Assembly (NCBI GenBank): GCA_004335635.1
Contig: QAXH01002768.1
Span: forward strand, 58,012 to 122,011
DNA length: 64,000 bases
Source of the DNA: Chloromonas sp. AAM2
Lineage: Eukaryota; Chlorophyta; Chlorophyceae; Chlamydomonadales; Chlamydomonadaceae
Direction of reading: 5' to 3'
In this document: positions 50,544-61,668 of the stretch, piece by piece
Numbering within the stretch: position 1 is the first letter of the stretch
Layout: every line of letters starts with the position of its first letter
Program-made: the position numbers and the translations under genes
The notes under the pieces: model-generated
Told to the model about the DNA's origin: nothing
Database searches by the model: none
The model's input: only the letters and a program-made list of their open reading frames with translations

Positions 50544-50809
50544 AGTCACAGGGGGTCCCACCACTAACTCCAATGTCAGCCCTACTGCAGGCCATCTGAC
50601 CCGTCCTGCATCAGTGAGACCATCGTGGTCCTACAGCGGGCATACGGTTGCTGGCAGGTCCGGACATCCTTGGAGGTGTGTGTTGTGTGTGCAGAACCGT
50701 CATCACATGAAGGTGGTACAGTAGTGGGCACGTGCGGGACGTTTCAGCTGGGCCGAGGACAAAGGTTTGCGCCTGCTGTCGTCCTCGGTCTTCTTGAAAG
50801 CCAGTAAAA
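50544..50809. promoter_or_regulatory. Divergent promoter region, EF-hand-HPP / eL41
   Basis: Start codons of divergent genes are 266 bp apart, so this short interval should hold both promoters. No defined element was recognised. Confidence 0.5.
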
Positions 50810-50997
50810 ATGCGCGCCAAGGTAAGCATGTGTATTGGGAATGCGAAACACAGCTTGTGCAGCAGGTTTAGGAATGCACTTCTGGCGGCGATCCTTGACC
50901 TTGTCCCTTTGCTGTCTGCTTGTGTACGCAGTGGAGAAAGAAGCGTATGCGCCGTCTCAAGCGCAAGCGCCGCAAGATGAGGCAGAGGTCGAAGTAA
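50810..50997 (+). CDS. RPL41: 60S ribosomal protein eL41 (25 aa)
   Basis: Two exons, 50810-50821 and 50932-50997, encode exactly 25 residues. Exon 1 is ATG CGC GCC AAG (MRAK) followed by a GTAAGC donor. Exon 2 starts after GTACGCAG and reads 'WRKKRMRRLKRKRRK' before the conserved MRQRSK end and TAA. eL41 is an extremely basic small protein at the intersubunit bridge of the 80S ribosome and is almost invariant in length across eukaryotes. The match is near identity, so the call is firm despite the small size. The 110-nt intron after codon 4 is the shortest clear one here. TGTAA lies at 51129-51133. Confidence 0.96.
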
Positions 50998-51128
50998 TTT
51001 GGCCCTCAGCCTTGCATGGCGCCATGCCCGCCGGCGAGCCAGCTGGTTGCCAGTTTGTTTCACCTAGCTTTTTGTAGCTGAGCACAGCTTACGACAGTGG
51101 TGCTGGTGAGCCTGTGACCTGGCCGGAG

Positions 51129-51133
51129 TGTAA
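51129..51133 (+). terminator. Candidate TGTAA polyadenylation signal for eL41
   Basis: TGTAA about 130 nt after the eL41 stop, giving a compact transcript as expected for a ribosomal protein gene. Confidence 0.5.
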
Positions 51134-52090
51134 TACTACACAACGACGATCCCAGTTTCGTTTGTCCTCGTGTCTTCCGCGTTCGGCAGCTTCGGCAGCA
51201 TCAGTAGCATCAGCCACAGTTCAGAAACACGCACGCGCCTGGCAAGATGGGCGAGGCACATTCAGCTGTAGACAATATATTGAGATCTTCCGCCAGCCCT
51301 AAACCCGGGTCTCAGTCTCAGGACCTAGCCGCATCTGAACGTAGCATATGGCGTCACCACAGCCCAAGCAACAGTGTCCATGCGCACTGCATCTGACACC
51401 AGGATTTCTCCAGGCCTATCCCCACAAACACCATCATGCATGAAGTCTATAGGTAACATTTGCTTCTCTGCATTTGCGTTGCCACTGCACAACACGCATC
51501 ATTGGTTTGACAGTTGATGGCAGCAACAAATGAATTGGGTGCCAGAGTGGATGATTGCAGTCAGAGGACTCATCCTGACGCCAAAGTAAATGTCAGACGC
51601 ATCGTGTGTTGGGCATCAAGGCGCATAACTACAACTTGAAGCAAACAAGCTTAGGTTTGTGGGATATGAAAAGTTGATGCCCAACAAACTGCAAGAAATG
51701 ATGACAAGCATCATCAAGTTCACAAGCTATTGCACAGCTGAATAGCGAACAAGGCCTCAACTAGTTGTCAGACGGTGTGTGTTAATCACTGGATACTTGA
51801 AATTTAGGAACTCCAACCCACCGTTCAGTGTACTGAACTCAGCCAACCCACGGAGTGACAGGGAGCAGGCATGTGCAATTCAATAAAATACAATAGAAAA
51901 AACATTTACAGTAGGGAATGCTGCAGCTAGACAAAGTCGAATGTCAAGGAGAGTCTGCAGTGAGGTTTTGAACCGCCCACATTTCCAATGGCTTGAATTT
52001 TGATTGCTTGTCCCATGTGCGAATGACGCGCACACATACACATGTTGACTGACACACAATGGTTCCTGGCGGTAATACAGACCTATTCAC

Positions 52091-52125
52091 ACAAGAACTG
52101 TCCCAGAACTGGCAAACTTTTTTTT
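52091..52125 (+). repeat. Dispersed hairpin/oligo-T repeat, copy 6
   Basis: Full core ACTGTCCCAGAACTGGCAAAC followed by eight T. The left arm of the inverted repeat is not recognisable here, so it is a short or diverged copy. Confidence 0.7.
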
Positions 52126-52309
52126 GTGTGTGACACAAACGAATGCAGACTACATCGTCGGTGAAGTGTGCAGCAAAACCAAACATCGAGTTCAAGCAAA
52201 CAAAAAGGCACTTGCCAACTCAAGTTTTATCTGGTCCAGGTAAGCCAAATTGCCCCAGAAGTTTACACGTCCACAGCCCCATCTCCTGAGGTTATCCACC
52301 CTGTCCCTG

Positions 52310-52374
52310 TGGCCACACTGCTGCCAGTGTTGTTCCTGGAAATTGTCCCAGAACTGGCAAGCTTTTGTTTTTTG
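52310..52374 (+). repeat. Dispersed hairpin/oligo-T repeat, copy 7
   Basis: TGCCAGT ... ACTGGCA inverted repeat with GTTGTTCCTGGAAATTGTCC between the arms, ending in a T-rich run. It is only 185 bp from copy 6. Confidence 0.75.
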
Positions 52375-52645
52375 AATGGAAGTCGTGTCAGCCCATGTCC
52401 TCCGTACGGCGAGCCCTGATAATCAAGACCAAGCAATGGACCACACATCACACCAAACAAACGGTGTTGCAGGTATGCAAGGCTGCTGGCAGGTGATGGT
52501 GCTCATAGGCACAGGTCTTGGACGAGCAATAAGGGCCATCACTGGGGAGACTAAAGAGACAGTGGCAGCTGAGTGGCTAGCAGGGTACCACGCTGTGCCT
52601 GGGCCAACACTTTATGCTGACTGCAACACCGAGGCTGAGCAGTCA

Positions 52646-54749
52646 TCAGTCGCTATCGGCCCAGGCTGAGGCAGCTGCTTCCCTGCATGCAGAGCGCTCC
52701 TGCTTTGCATCACGGCGCGCCTGCGCCAGCTGCTGCTCCCCAGGTCGGTCGCGCAGCCCAGGCAAGCCTAGGGCATGACTCAACAGCTTTCTGGCCACAG
52801 TAGCTGTTGTCTTGGGCCGTGCCTTGGGAGGTAGCAACTCTGCAAGGCATAACACATAGAGCACAAGCTGCAAGCTGATGATGCCTAGGTGTCCTTATCA
52901 ATTAATGCAGCAGCCCGGCAGCTAAGAATCGCTCATTCTGTGTCAAGGCCCGTTCATGCACAGGTCAATGTACGAGTGAAGTGGCTGACAGATAGGCAAC
53001 ATGGGAGGGCAGTAGATTGGACTGCCAGCATATTGACGTACTGAGTTGGCTGACAGCACAAGATGGGAAGCTAGCTACTCAACACCTAGCGCTCCTCACC
53101 TGAAACTGGTAATTGCTTTGAGGCCTGTGTGGCTTGACTGAACGGACGCATCCTATACACAGCCTCTTCCCCGCAATCTAGCAGGCGTTGCGCTGCACAG
53201 AATAATACACACACACATGGTTGACACAGCGGCAGGTATACAGACACAAGCCATGTCTGCAGCTGAGCGTGGTGAGACTCCACCATGCATGAGTGAGCTG
53301 TTTGTTTGCCTCCTCTCACCGTCAGTTGTGTTCCCGCACACAAACACTGCATGGTTGTCGTCCACCCAACGAATCCAGGGCTGATGCTTCACGTCAGGCA
53401 ACACAACGTCTAGGAGGTCCTGCACCATCAGCAGCGCTCACTACGAGTAAGGACCAAACGTGCTGACAACTTGCGACGGTAGCACGCCACACAAGCCCTT
53501 GCACGACAAGTCTGCCATCACCCGGTGTCACAGCTACATTTTGCTTACCAGCATCAATGACAGCACTGACCACATTGGCACACACTCGCTGATTGTCACT
53601 AAGCCAGAGTTGCGCACTGTTACGTTACCTTTGCTCAAACCTGTTCATTCTTGGGCGCAGTGCCATGCACAGCTGGTGGATCTTCCAGTGCTGGTAACTG
53701 TTGACCTGCAAACCTTTGGCTGGTACATCTTCACAGTCGGCATGCATGTTTTGCCTCGCATGAATACCCGCCTGTAAATGTGACGTCTTGACTGTGGACT
53801 GCAGGTCAAACACCTCCACACAGTGATTGAACCCGCCCTCCCAGACAGGACCGGACACTGCGCAGTCGCACACGCATGCAAAACACTTATGTGGGATGCA
53901 TCGCATCTGAGTGCACCAGAAGCAGCTGCTATTGACGGCACGTGTGCTTGAGAGCAGCTATTCTGCATAAGGAAGGTGAGCCAGTGGTACGAGAGGTTCA
54001 CGCGACAGGCACACATACATCCGACACTTCAACTTGTTCCTGTACCAAGCAGCCATTACATATCTGGCCAGCCACGGCCAGGACGCGCATGGCAGAGCTT
54101 GCTTGGTCAATGGACAAGTGCCTCACTTGCTTCTGCGTCCTCATCTGCTTCAGGTTGAGCTCTGCGAGTAGCTCTGCTCTTTGCAGGAGCGACTGTGACT
54201 GCTGGAACGGAATCATCATGCTTGGCACGTGGCCCCCAGTCTAAATCCTCTCGGCTGCTTCTTTGTTCTCCTGATGTCTGGCTGGTGGCAGCTGTGGACC
54301 GCAGGGGTGGTGGCACGTAAGGCGCGGATTCCCAATCATCTGGGTCGTCTTCGGCTGCTGGCGTGGCTGCACTGGCGCCTTGGTTGAGTTGGCACTCGTG
54401 CGGGCCAGCATGCGCAGCATCCGCCTGTGCCTCAGAGGCATGCAAGGACAGCTGGGGCTGCCGCAAGCCTACCAACTGCTGAAATAAATGCTGAGCCTCC
54501 TTTGTTTTGCCCTACAAAGGCAAAAGCACGCCCCTTGGCAAGAATGGTAAAGAGGGCAACTGTTTATTGTCTTGCATGTGCAGGTTGCAGCTGGTACACT
54601 GCTGCAGCCATGTGGTATGGTCACGTGCTCACTTGAGCAAGCTTCAACGAGGCCAGATCGTTTAAGAACTTGCTGTACTCGGTGCTCGGTTTGCCTTCAG
54701 TACTATCCAATGCTTCCAACCGGAGCTCCAGCTCAGTTTCTTCGTCCAT
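52646..54749 (-). CDS. R3HCC1/GIDRP88-like RNA-binding protein
   Basis: Six minus-strand exons, 54749-54633, 54511-54127, 53857-53772, 53419-53320, 53192-53100 and 52839-52646, join in phase into 324 residues. The C-terminal half matches the RRM-like region of animal R3HCC1/R3HCC1L: 'HCVEVFDLQSTVKTSHL', then 'WIRWVDDNHAVFVCGN' (family 'KWVDDTHALGVF'), then 'MRPFSQATQASKQ' (family 'IRPLSQATRAAK'). A basic 'PPKARPKTTATVARKLL' segment and a Gln/Arg-rich helical tail follow. The N-terminus is acidic ('MDEETELELRLEAL'), then Ser/Ala/Asp-rich and disordered ('DDPDDWESAPYVPP'). No R3H domain is visible. The exon 3 donor appears to be GCGGGT (GC-AG); it is the only choice found that keeps both phase and family alignment. 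The role is presumably RNA binding. Confidence 0.7.
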
Positions 54750-54799
54750 CCCCAGTCGATGCACCGATGCACCGAGGGCCCAGCTTCTTCCTAACTAGA

Positions 54800-55605
54800 T
54801 TTCTGTCAGCCGGGCGCCCATCAAAAACGGGACAGCCCCCCCCCGAAAAACGTGCGAAAGCGTCAGAGAAGGAAACTGTGCAAGCACAGTCGTAGCTGGC
54901 ACTTGAGTTAAGTTCTGGGTAGCAATATTGCGAACGAGCAACTCGCTATAGTCCACTGACATACATTTGATGCCCAAGTACCGCAGCGAATGAGCGAAGG
55001 CCGTGTGCCATCGCCGAACTTGGAAAATTGGAATCCGGAAGGCCGTGCAACCTGGCGATGGAAAGGTACTGCTCTGCAGTTGCGCGATGTGCATCAAGTT
55101 GTCGCCGGATGTCCCGATGAGCGCTCAACCGTCTCCAAGCAATGTTCAGTATTGATTGCATCTGCACAGTGCGCGCAGTGTTGCTGATGCAATCAGAAGC
55201 CAAGATGGCTCAAGCTGTACACAACCGGGTGGCGCTGTCGAGGGCGCCATCAGGGGCCCGCAAAATGCACTAGATGATCCTTGCTCGGGTTGCCAACACA
55301 GCCAGACTACGAGTAAGTGCACAGGCCAGCGCGTGAAGCAGGTTCTCGTTGAGTCGACTCATGTACGATTCTAGGGCAGCACACATTTTCTCAAAAAAAT
55401 TCGTCAGGCGCCCGGTCTTGCACGTGCGACTGGCCTGGAACGCGGCAACAAGCAGCTCCAAGCCATGCAGTGCAGTTGTCAGCAGCTGGGGAGCTGGGAG
55501 TGTGCAGGCTGAGCCTCTTGCAACACCCAAACGGTCCATTCCCGCACGACCCCATGCAGTCCGTCTTGGACCTGCCCAATGACGAATCCATGTCTGGCAT
55601 TTCAT
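54800..55605 (-). pseudogene. Possible decayed minus-strand coding sequence
   Basis: Read on the minus strand in one frame from 55605 to about 55060, the sequence looks like a helical protein ('HGLELLVAAFQAS', 'FFEKMCAALESYMSRLNENL', 'SILNIAWRRLSAHRDIRRQL') but carries in-frame stops near 55270 and 55205. It then appears to continue in another frame ('HTAFAHSLRYLGIKCMSVDY'). No splice sites explain the breaks. It may be a pseudogene or a chance open region in a divergent promoter. The family is not recognised. Confidence 0.3.
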
Positions 55606-55668
55606 TTATTTCGCGCGTGCCTCTAATCCTGCCATCTATTTGGCTACATCCACACTTCAGCTACACTC

Positions 55669-58600
55669 ATGGGTGCAGGAGGCGATGCTGCAGGCCCTGG
55701 GCTTGCTGTCCTACTTGTCAAATGCATAGAGGACTGGCGTGAGGGCAGTGGATCGCCTGAGCCGGACAATGCAGGCCACGGCCCTGCCATGATGCCTGCT
55801 AAGAGGCGCCGTGTGAGCACAGGCATGATGGAGGAGCCAATCGGCTTGCTGACCCTGCCAACTGACTGGGCCAACCAAGCTAGCCCAAACCTTGCAGAAC
55901 TGCGTGCACGCATCGCGGACAGCACCAAGGTGCGGATTCAGCAAGTAGTGAACAAAACCAGCACCTGTTTGCATACAGGTCGTCAAGATTCATGGGTGTG
56001 CAATGAACCATCAGGACGGCCAGAACATGTAACCATCACACATTTAGTAACGCTAGTTGAGTGCAATAGAGTTTTGCCACTGTGCAAGGTCAGCTGTCCG
56101 CTTGCACGAGCTGTGCTCCAGGAAACTGTTGTGCGAGCTAACCCTTCAAGTTTGGTTGCGCAGGAGCCATCTAGCACAGTGAGTAGCTGGCAGTTGAAGT
56201 GCAGCTGGGATGACGCATCAGTGCAGGTGCCCATCACAAGCGATCAAGTATTGCAGGTGCGGAAAGGGGCGAGGCTGTGCAGGGTTGTGCCTCCCCTGCT
56301 AAGTGCGGGTAGCTGCAGCAATCACAGACTTGTTGAAACACATTGGCCGTCCCATCGGGCCTGGCTGCATCTTCGACCCTCTACAGATGCACTTGCTTGC
56401 TCGTGCACACTGGATGCTGGCCTCTACACCACCTGTGAACTGTTGTCATCAGTGGCTGTACGTCTTCTTGCTGGCCCTTGTGGCCACCCTTCAAACCTTC
56501 TCAGCATCCATGGCTGCATGTCTTAATGCAGGCACTGGTCAGCTCGTGGCACACACAGCGTCTCAAGCAGGGCCTGGCCCAGGGCTCCATCACCAAGGCC
56601 CTGCCCAAACTGTACATGTACACGGGAGAGGGCCCAGACTCGAGACCCAGCCTGTTGCCAACACCTACCAGGCAGCAGACGCAAGCAATAGCCCCTGCTG
56701 CATCAAAGCACCTGAAGGCACAAGCCAATTACGTCCCCACCACTCCAGTCATCGGCTCCCGTGAGTGACGTATGCACATACCCCGGTGCAGATGATCTGA
56801 ACGTCTGCTGAGCACCGTTTGCAGCACTGGTGCACGTGATCAAAACATTCGCTGCGCAACGCGCTCCACTTGCCCCACACCGGGTGAGAGTAACTGCCAA
56901 ACTGCCGTGTCAATGCAAACGCTTGTGGCATGCGCCAACAATTACCTTGATTGCATGTGCATGTGCATGGTCTGTGCTCTTGTCTGCAGGCGTCTCTGCT
57001 AACACATGTGGGCCCAGCCCGCAGCTGCACAATGCGTCAGCAGTGCACCACTGGGAGACAATGGCTTCACACGGGGACCCCAGCGCAACACCAGCTACCC
57101 TCAGGGAGCCGCACTTTGTGGCAAACCAGGCTGGGCCCCTGGCACTGAAATATGAGCATGGGGAAAGTCAGCCACGGCTTCACGATGGATGTGTGAGGCT
57201 GACATCAGCCAGTCCCTCCTCCAGACGCTCTGTGGCTCTGCCCGTCACCCCAGCCAACCACCACACACGGGTTTTCACCGGCCCCTCCCCGGACCTGTTT
57301 CACACGTCAGGTGGGCAGTCCCTCATGGAGCTGCACGTGGATAGAAACGGCTCTGATCTGGCCGAGCACAACGCACACGCTGCAGCCAGGGGCCTGAGAA
57401 GTCCAGATGTGCCAGTTGGCCACCTGCTGGCTGCTGGCAGGACGTTGACACGGATGCCTTCAGGGCAGGACCTGCCACCAATCCGCACCCTTCTAGCACC
57501 CTTTGGGGCGGTCAACGAATTGAACCACACCCCTTTTAACAGCACCGGCATGTGCGACATGCAAGGGGGTTATGACTCGCGCATGGTTGTTAAAGGTGAG
57601 GAGGCCCAAGGTGACCCCCATGTGGAGCCCACGTGGGGAGCAGTTGGCATGCTGAGAACCTCAACCATCACGACGGGCGCAGAAACCACAAACCGTCTGC
57701 CGCAGCACTTGCCACGGCGTTCGCTACAGGCCGGTGGTCTTGACTGCAGTGGTGGAGGCGCCTCACCACCACCACAACCAGGGCCTTACGGTGTGACTAT
57801 CAGTACCTCCGCTTCCGTCCCGCATCACATCACACACCGCGGATCCGCAAGGCGTACATCAGGCGGAGGGAGTCCGGAGGATCATCAGCAGCAGGGTGCA
57901 GAGGTGGGCCTGCTTGCTTCTGGCCAAACAGGCATGCTCACACGAAACAGTGCCGGTCACAGGCGGCGTGGCAGTAGTGTCAGTCTGTTGACGGCAGCCA
58001 GTGGGCTGTGCAGCGAGGATGAAGAGCTGCAGGGCCGCCCAAGCACCAATGGCAAGCACGTTGGGAACGGCTCTTCACACGATGATGAGGCTGGCGACGG
58101 GGAGGAGGGCGCAGAAGAGGGGCCAGGGGCCAGGGGCAGGAAGAAGGGTGGCGGGCGCGGGGCACGGTCACTCAAGACGCGCCGCTCTGTCAAGGGGCGC
58201 GAGTCAGACACCAAGTTTGCTGACGGTGAGGAGCTGCCCATGAGCAGTGCATGGGCAGGGTGAAGGGAGTCTTGGCAGTCATGGCCGCAGCACTACATGC
58301 GACCTGATCTGGAGCAACATGAAGCACCAGCGTAGCACATTGCTGATGTCGGGCTCACGAATGTTAACTCAATTCACCTGTTCCGCTCAAGCAGGCTGTT
58401 GGGTGCGACTTGACTTCTCATGGGCAAACAGCCAAAACACTTTTTGGCGCAGGTTTTCTGTATGCCCTGACACGTCACTGCACAGAGCTTGATGACCGGT
58501 TTGCTGGCCGATACCCACAGCACGCATCAGGTGATAAAGATAACCAATGCACTGCGCCCTGTTTGTTCACTCGCAGGCCGCAAGAAGGACGAAAAGGCCC

Positions 58601-61600
58601 ATGAGGCCAGTATGGCGGTCATGATAGACGCGTGTGCCAATATATTCGGCCCTCTATCGCACTTGGTCGAGGTAAGCAGTGCGTGGGTTGCCCCATGGGG
58701 CTCGTGGTCCACATTCCACACTGTCCACACTGCAGCTGTTGCATTTGAGGCAAGTGCGTGGTCCACATTCGGGACAGTGTGCAGGCAGTGCAACTTCCAA
58801 ACCATGTGAGGAAACAAGCACAGGCTTGAAGTGTGACGCCTAAAAGCTTCTGGATGAGCATGTATTTGATTCTGTTGTCAGCTCTGCATAAGCGTGGGTC
58901 CTTAATTGCTTGTACGGCATTGTGCATCTCAAATGCCCATTATGGCGCCGTAAATACGCCCTACCCCACCTTCCTGTTTTAAAGCACCCCTGCTTCCTTT
59001 TTCTTCAAAGCATACTTTACATGACTGCCTGTTTGCACGTCATCGTGCATGCTGGCAATCTGAGCAACCCTGGCAACCTGTACGATAGCACAGTTTGCAT
59101 GACTGCCTGTGCAGGTTGTGGACTATAAGAATATCCGTTGTCGAGCGTGCACCACGCCCTGTGTGGTGAAGGCCTACTCCGCCTACCACACTGCATGCAT
59201 TCGCAAGCACTTCCTGAGACACCACCAGGTCGGCAATGCATGGCAAGAGGCATACATTCAGACAAAATGTTCCAAGTGCTTGGTACTGCATGCTCGTTCA
59301 CATGCTGTCAAAGCCTGTTAGTGGCTGCCATCGGCTGGATCGCAGTCTTTTGTCAGCCGACCTCTGCATCTTGTTACCCCGCCAACCGCTGCGCCGACAA
59401 ACCTTGCATTCCTTGCAAGGTCATCGGTTTTGGGTCAACCCGGTTCGTTCAACGCTGACCTACCTTGTTGTCCGTTGCTTTTGTTTGCGGTTTCAGGATC
59501 TTCTAGCCGAGGGCAAGGCAGACCCTAACCTGTTCAAGGAGTACAAGGTCAGCAGCAAGCCCAGCAAGTTGGGTGGGTCAGCCACTGACCTGGAGAAACT
59601 AGCCAGCACAGCGGCCGGCGTTGGCACACGCTCCCTCACCGATCTGATTGCTCTGGATGGCGGCCAGGCACCGCAAGGTGGCCAGACAGGGCTCAACGGA
59701 GATGGCTCACTGGGTGGAACACCCCGTCGTACCAAGCGCCAGGCAGCGAGCAACGTCTCCGCTGCGGTGGCCGCGGAAATAGCAGCTTCAGGGCGTGGTT
59801 GCGGCGGCCCCACCCGGAGCGGAGTTTCCACCCCTCGCCGAGCCGCCGCTAAGGTGCAGCCCGCTTCCAGTGATTTGGTTGATTCAGGCACGCCCCAATC
59901 ACACCACCAGTCCTCGCCCTTTCAAGAGGCAGCCAAGCTGGTGCGTGCTGCGAAGCAGCACCTATCCGGCACTGGCCTGTCGTCCCGCTGGTCCGCGAGC
60001 CAGCAGCATACACACGGAATCAACAATTCCGGGGAAGGCATGTGGCCGGGCATGTCATCCGCCAGCCTCGCCATGCACAACAGTGCAACAGGCGTGACTG
60101 GTGCATGGCATGGCGAGGTGCATGGGGAGAAAGGGCAGCCTTGGTTAGCGGCACGTGAGAGCATGGGCTTCACGGAAAGCGCACCTGCCAATGGCATGGT
60201 TGGGTCGCACATGGGATCGCCACGGTGGCAAGCTGCCCCCCCCAATGTGACTACTGCAATGGGCTCAGCAGCTCATGCATCACACGCCTGGGGTGGCACA
60301 TCCAGCCCACACAGTCAGCGTCTGATGCCACTGCCATCCTTTTCCGACTTCGATGCACATCCATTGGCACCACATGGTGGGATGACCTCGGATTTGAACC
60401 CTAGGGGTGGCACCATGCATCAGCCGCTGGCCTTTCCTAGCTTCAGAGATAGCTCAGCTATCAAACCTAATCATCTCCACGGCGCTCCGTCCCCTGGCCT
60501 GCCAGCCGAGGTAGTTCATATGGGTTCAGGCTTGCCTACAATCGACACCCTCCCCAGCCTGCCGATGTCATTGGATGCAGGGCTGGCACCCGCTGCCCAC
60601 GCCCCTGTGACACTTGCTCCCCACAGCCCCTTGCCCGAGGCCTTACTGCACAGCCCGCTCTCTGGCCCTGCTTGCACCACACTCTCCGGCTACGACAGCA
60701 TGGACCCACAGAGCATGGTTGACTTTCTATCCAGCCTGAAGCGGTCAGGCGACTGGAGAACGGAGCTGGCTTCTATTCGGGACCAGGTTGGACTCTCAAC
60801 CAACCCCAGCCCACCCCTGGCAGGCCCGGTGGGTCTGCCTTCGGACACTGGAGAAAACAAGGCATACCCACCCCTGGCGCCATCCAGTGTCGTGCCGCCT
60901 AGGCCACCGTCGATGGATGGGCTAGTGGATGCTGCCTACGGCCGGTCAACACCGTCGCTGTCCCACAACATGCCGTCGCGCCCCTCGTTCGGTGGGCATA
61001 TGTTCTCTGGAGAGGGCACGATCCTGAGTGCGGGCGCGCTGATGCAGGCTATGAACCAGAGGAGCGCAGCCGGCCCCGTTGCCCGCACCCCCTCGCCCAT
61101 CTTGCCACCCGCCCTTCTCAGCCACCCCCCAGGCCCTGTGTGGCCACCCGCCGGAGGAGCGGGGCACACAGGGGCCGACGTTGTGAATGGATTGGGCGCT
61201 GTCACTTCACTAAACGGTGGGGTTGCTGGGCAGATGGACCCAATGCCTTCTTGGCCGTCAGCACACATGATGTTGGACTCTGGTAGTCTGGAGCCTGTTC
61301 GGCGCCCTTCAGAAGTACTGCTGGACGGAACACGAGAGCCAGAGCACTCTGGTCGGGAGTCTCCTGCACTGGATCTGGCAGCGAGCGTGGGTTTGACCCG
61401 GCCCGCACAAGGGATGGGTGGAGGGCCGGGGGCAGGCATGGGGCTGGCGCAGGCCATGCAGGGCTTGAGCAGGGGGACGGCGCAAGGCTTGGGCATGGCG
61501 CAAGCTGCGACGGCACCGGCTGGCAACCCTGTCTCTGACAGCGACAGTGACGACGTACCTGGCTTTGGGTTTTGCAGCGACAAACTGTTGGGTTATTCTT

Positions 61601-61668
61601 ATGCGCAGCTGCTGCGTGTAAATCCGGAGCTGCAGGACAACACGCCGGATAGCAGCGGACCCATGTGA
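55669..61668 (+). CDS. Large low-complexity protein with small Cys/His cluster, unknown family
   Basis: Supported exons are 56319-56434, 56532-56760, 56990-58225, 58577-58671, 59115-59228 and 59497-61668, all in phase (about 1320 residues). A probable first exon, 55669-55929, encodes 'MGAGGDAAGPG' to 'NLAELRARIADSTK', but its join to 56319 is not resolved. A compact helical part comes first ('LLKHIGRPIGPGCIFDPLQM', 'TKALPKLYMYTGEG'). A long Ser/Gly/His-rich disordered stretch then ends in a basic patch ('GARGRKKGGGRGARSLKTRR'). Next is the segment 'DYKNIRCRACTTPCVVKAYS' plus 'AYHTACIRKHFLRHH', a possible C2HC zinc site. The last exon (724 codons) is Pro/Gly/Met-rich and ends near acidic 'SDSDSDDVPGFGF'. 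It may be a nuclear regulator; no function can be assigned. TGTAA lies at 61811-61815. Confidence 0.6.

Larger units (their letters stand above)
50998..52645. other. Intergenic with two dispersed repeat copies
   Basis: The eL41 3' UTR (TGTAA at 51129-51133) begins this stretch, and the 3' UTR of the R3HCC1-like gene ends it (minus-strand TGTAA as TTACA at 52263-52267). Two hairpin/oligo-T repeat copies lie at 52091-52125 and 52310-52374. The AT-rich middle (about 51400-51950) shows no exon. Confidence 0.5.

Noticed and set aside
57859..58241. Minus-strand Pro/Ser-rich ORFs opposite the large unknown gene
   Set aside because: Antisense shadows of a GC-rich, low-complexity plus-strand exon.
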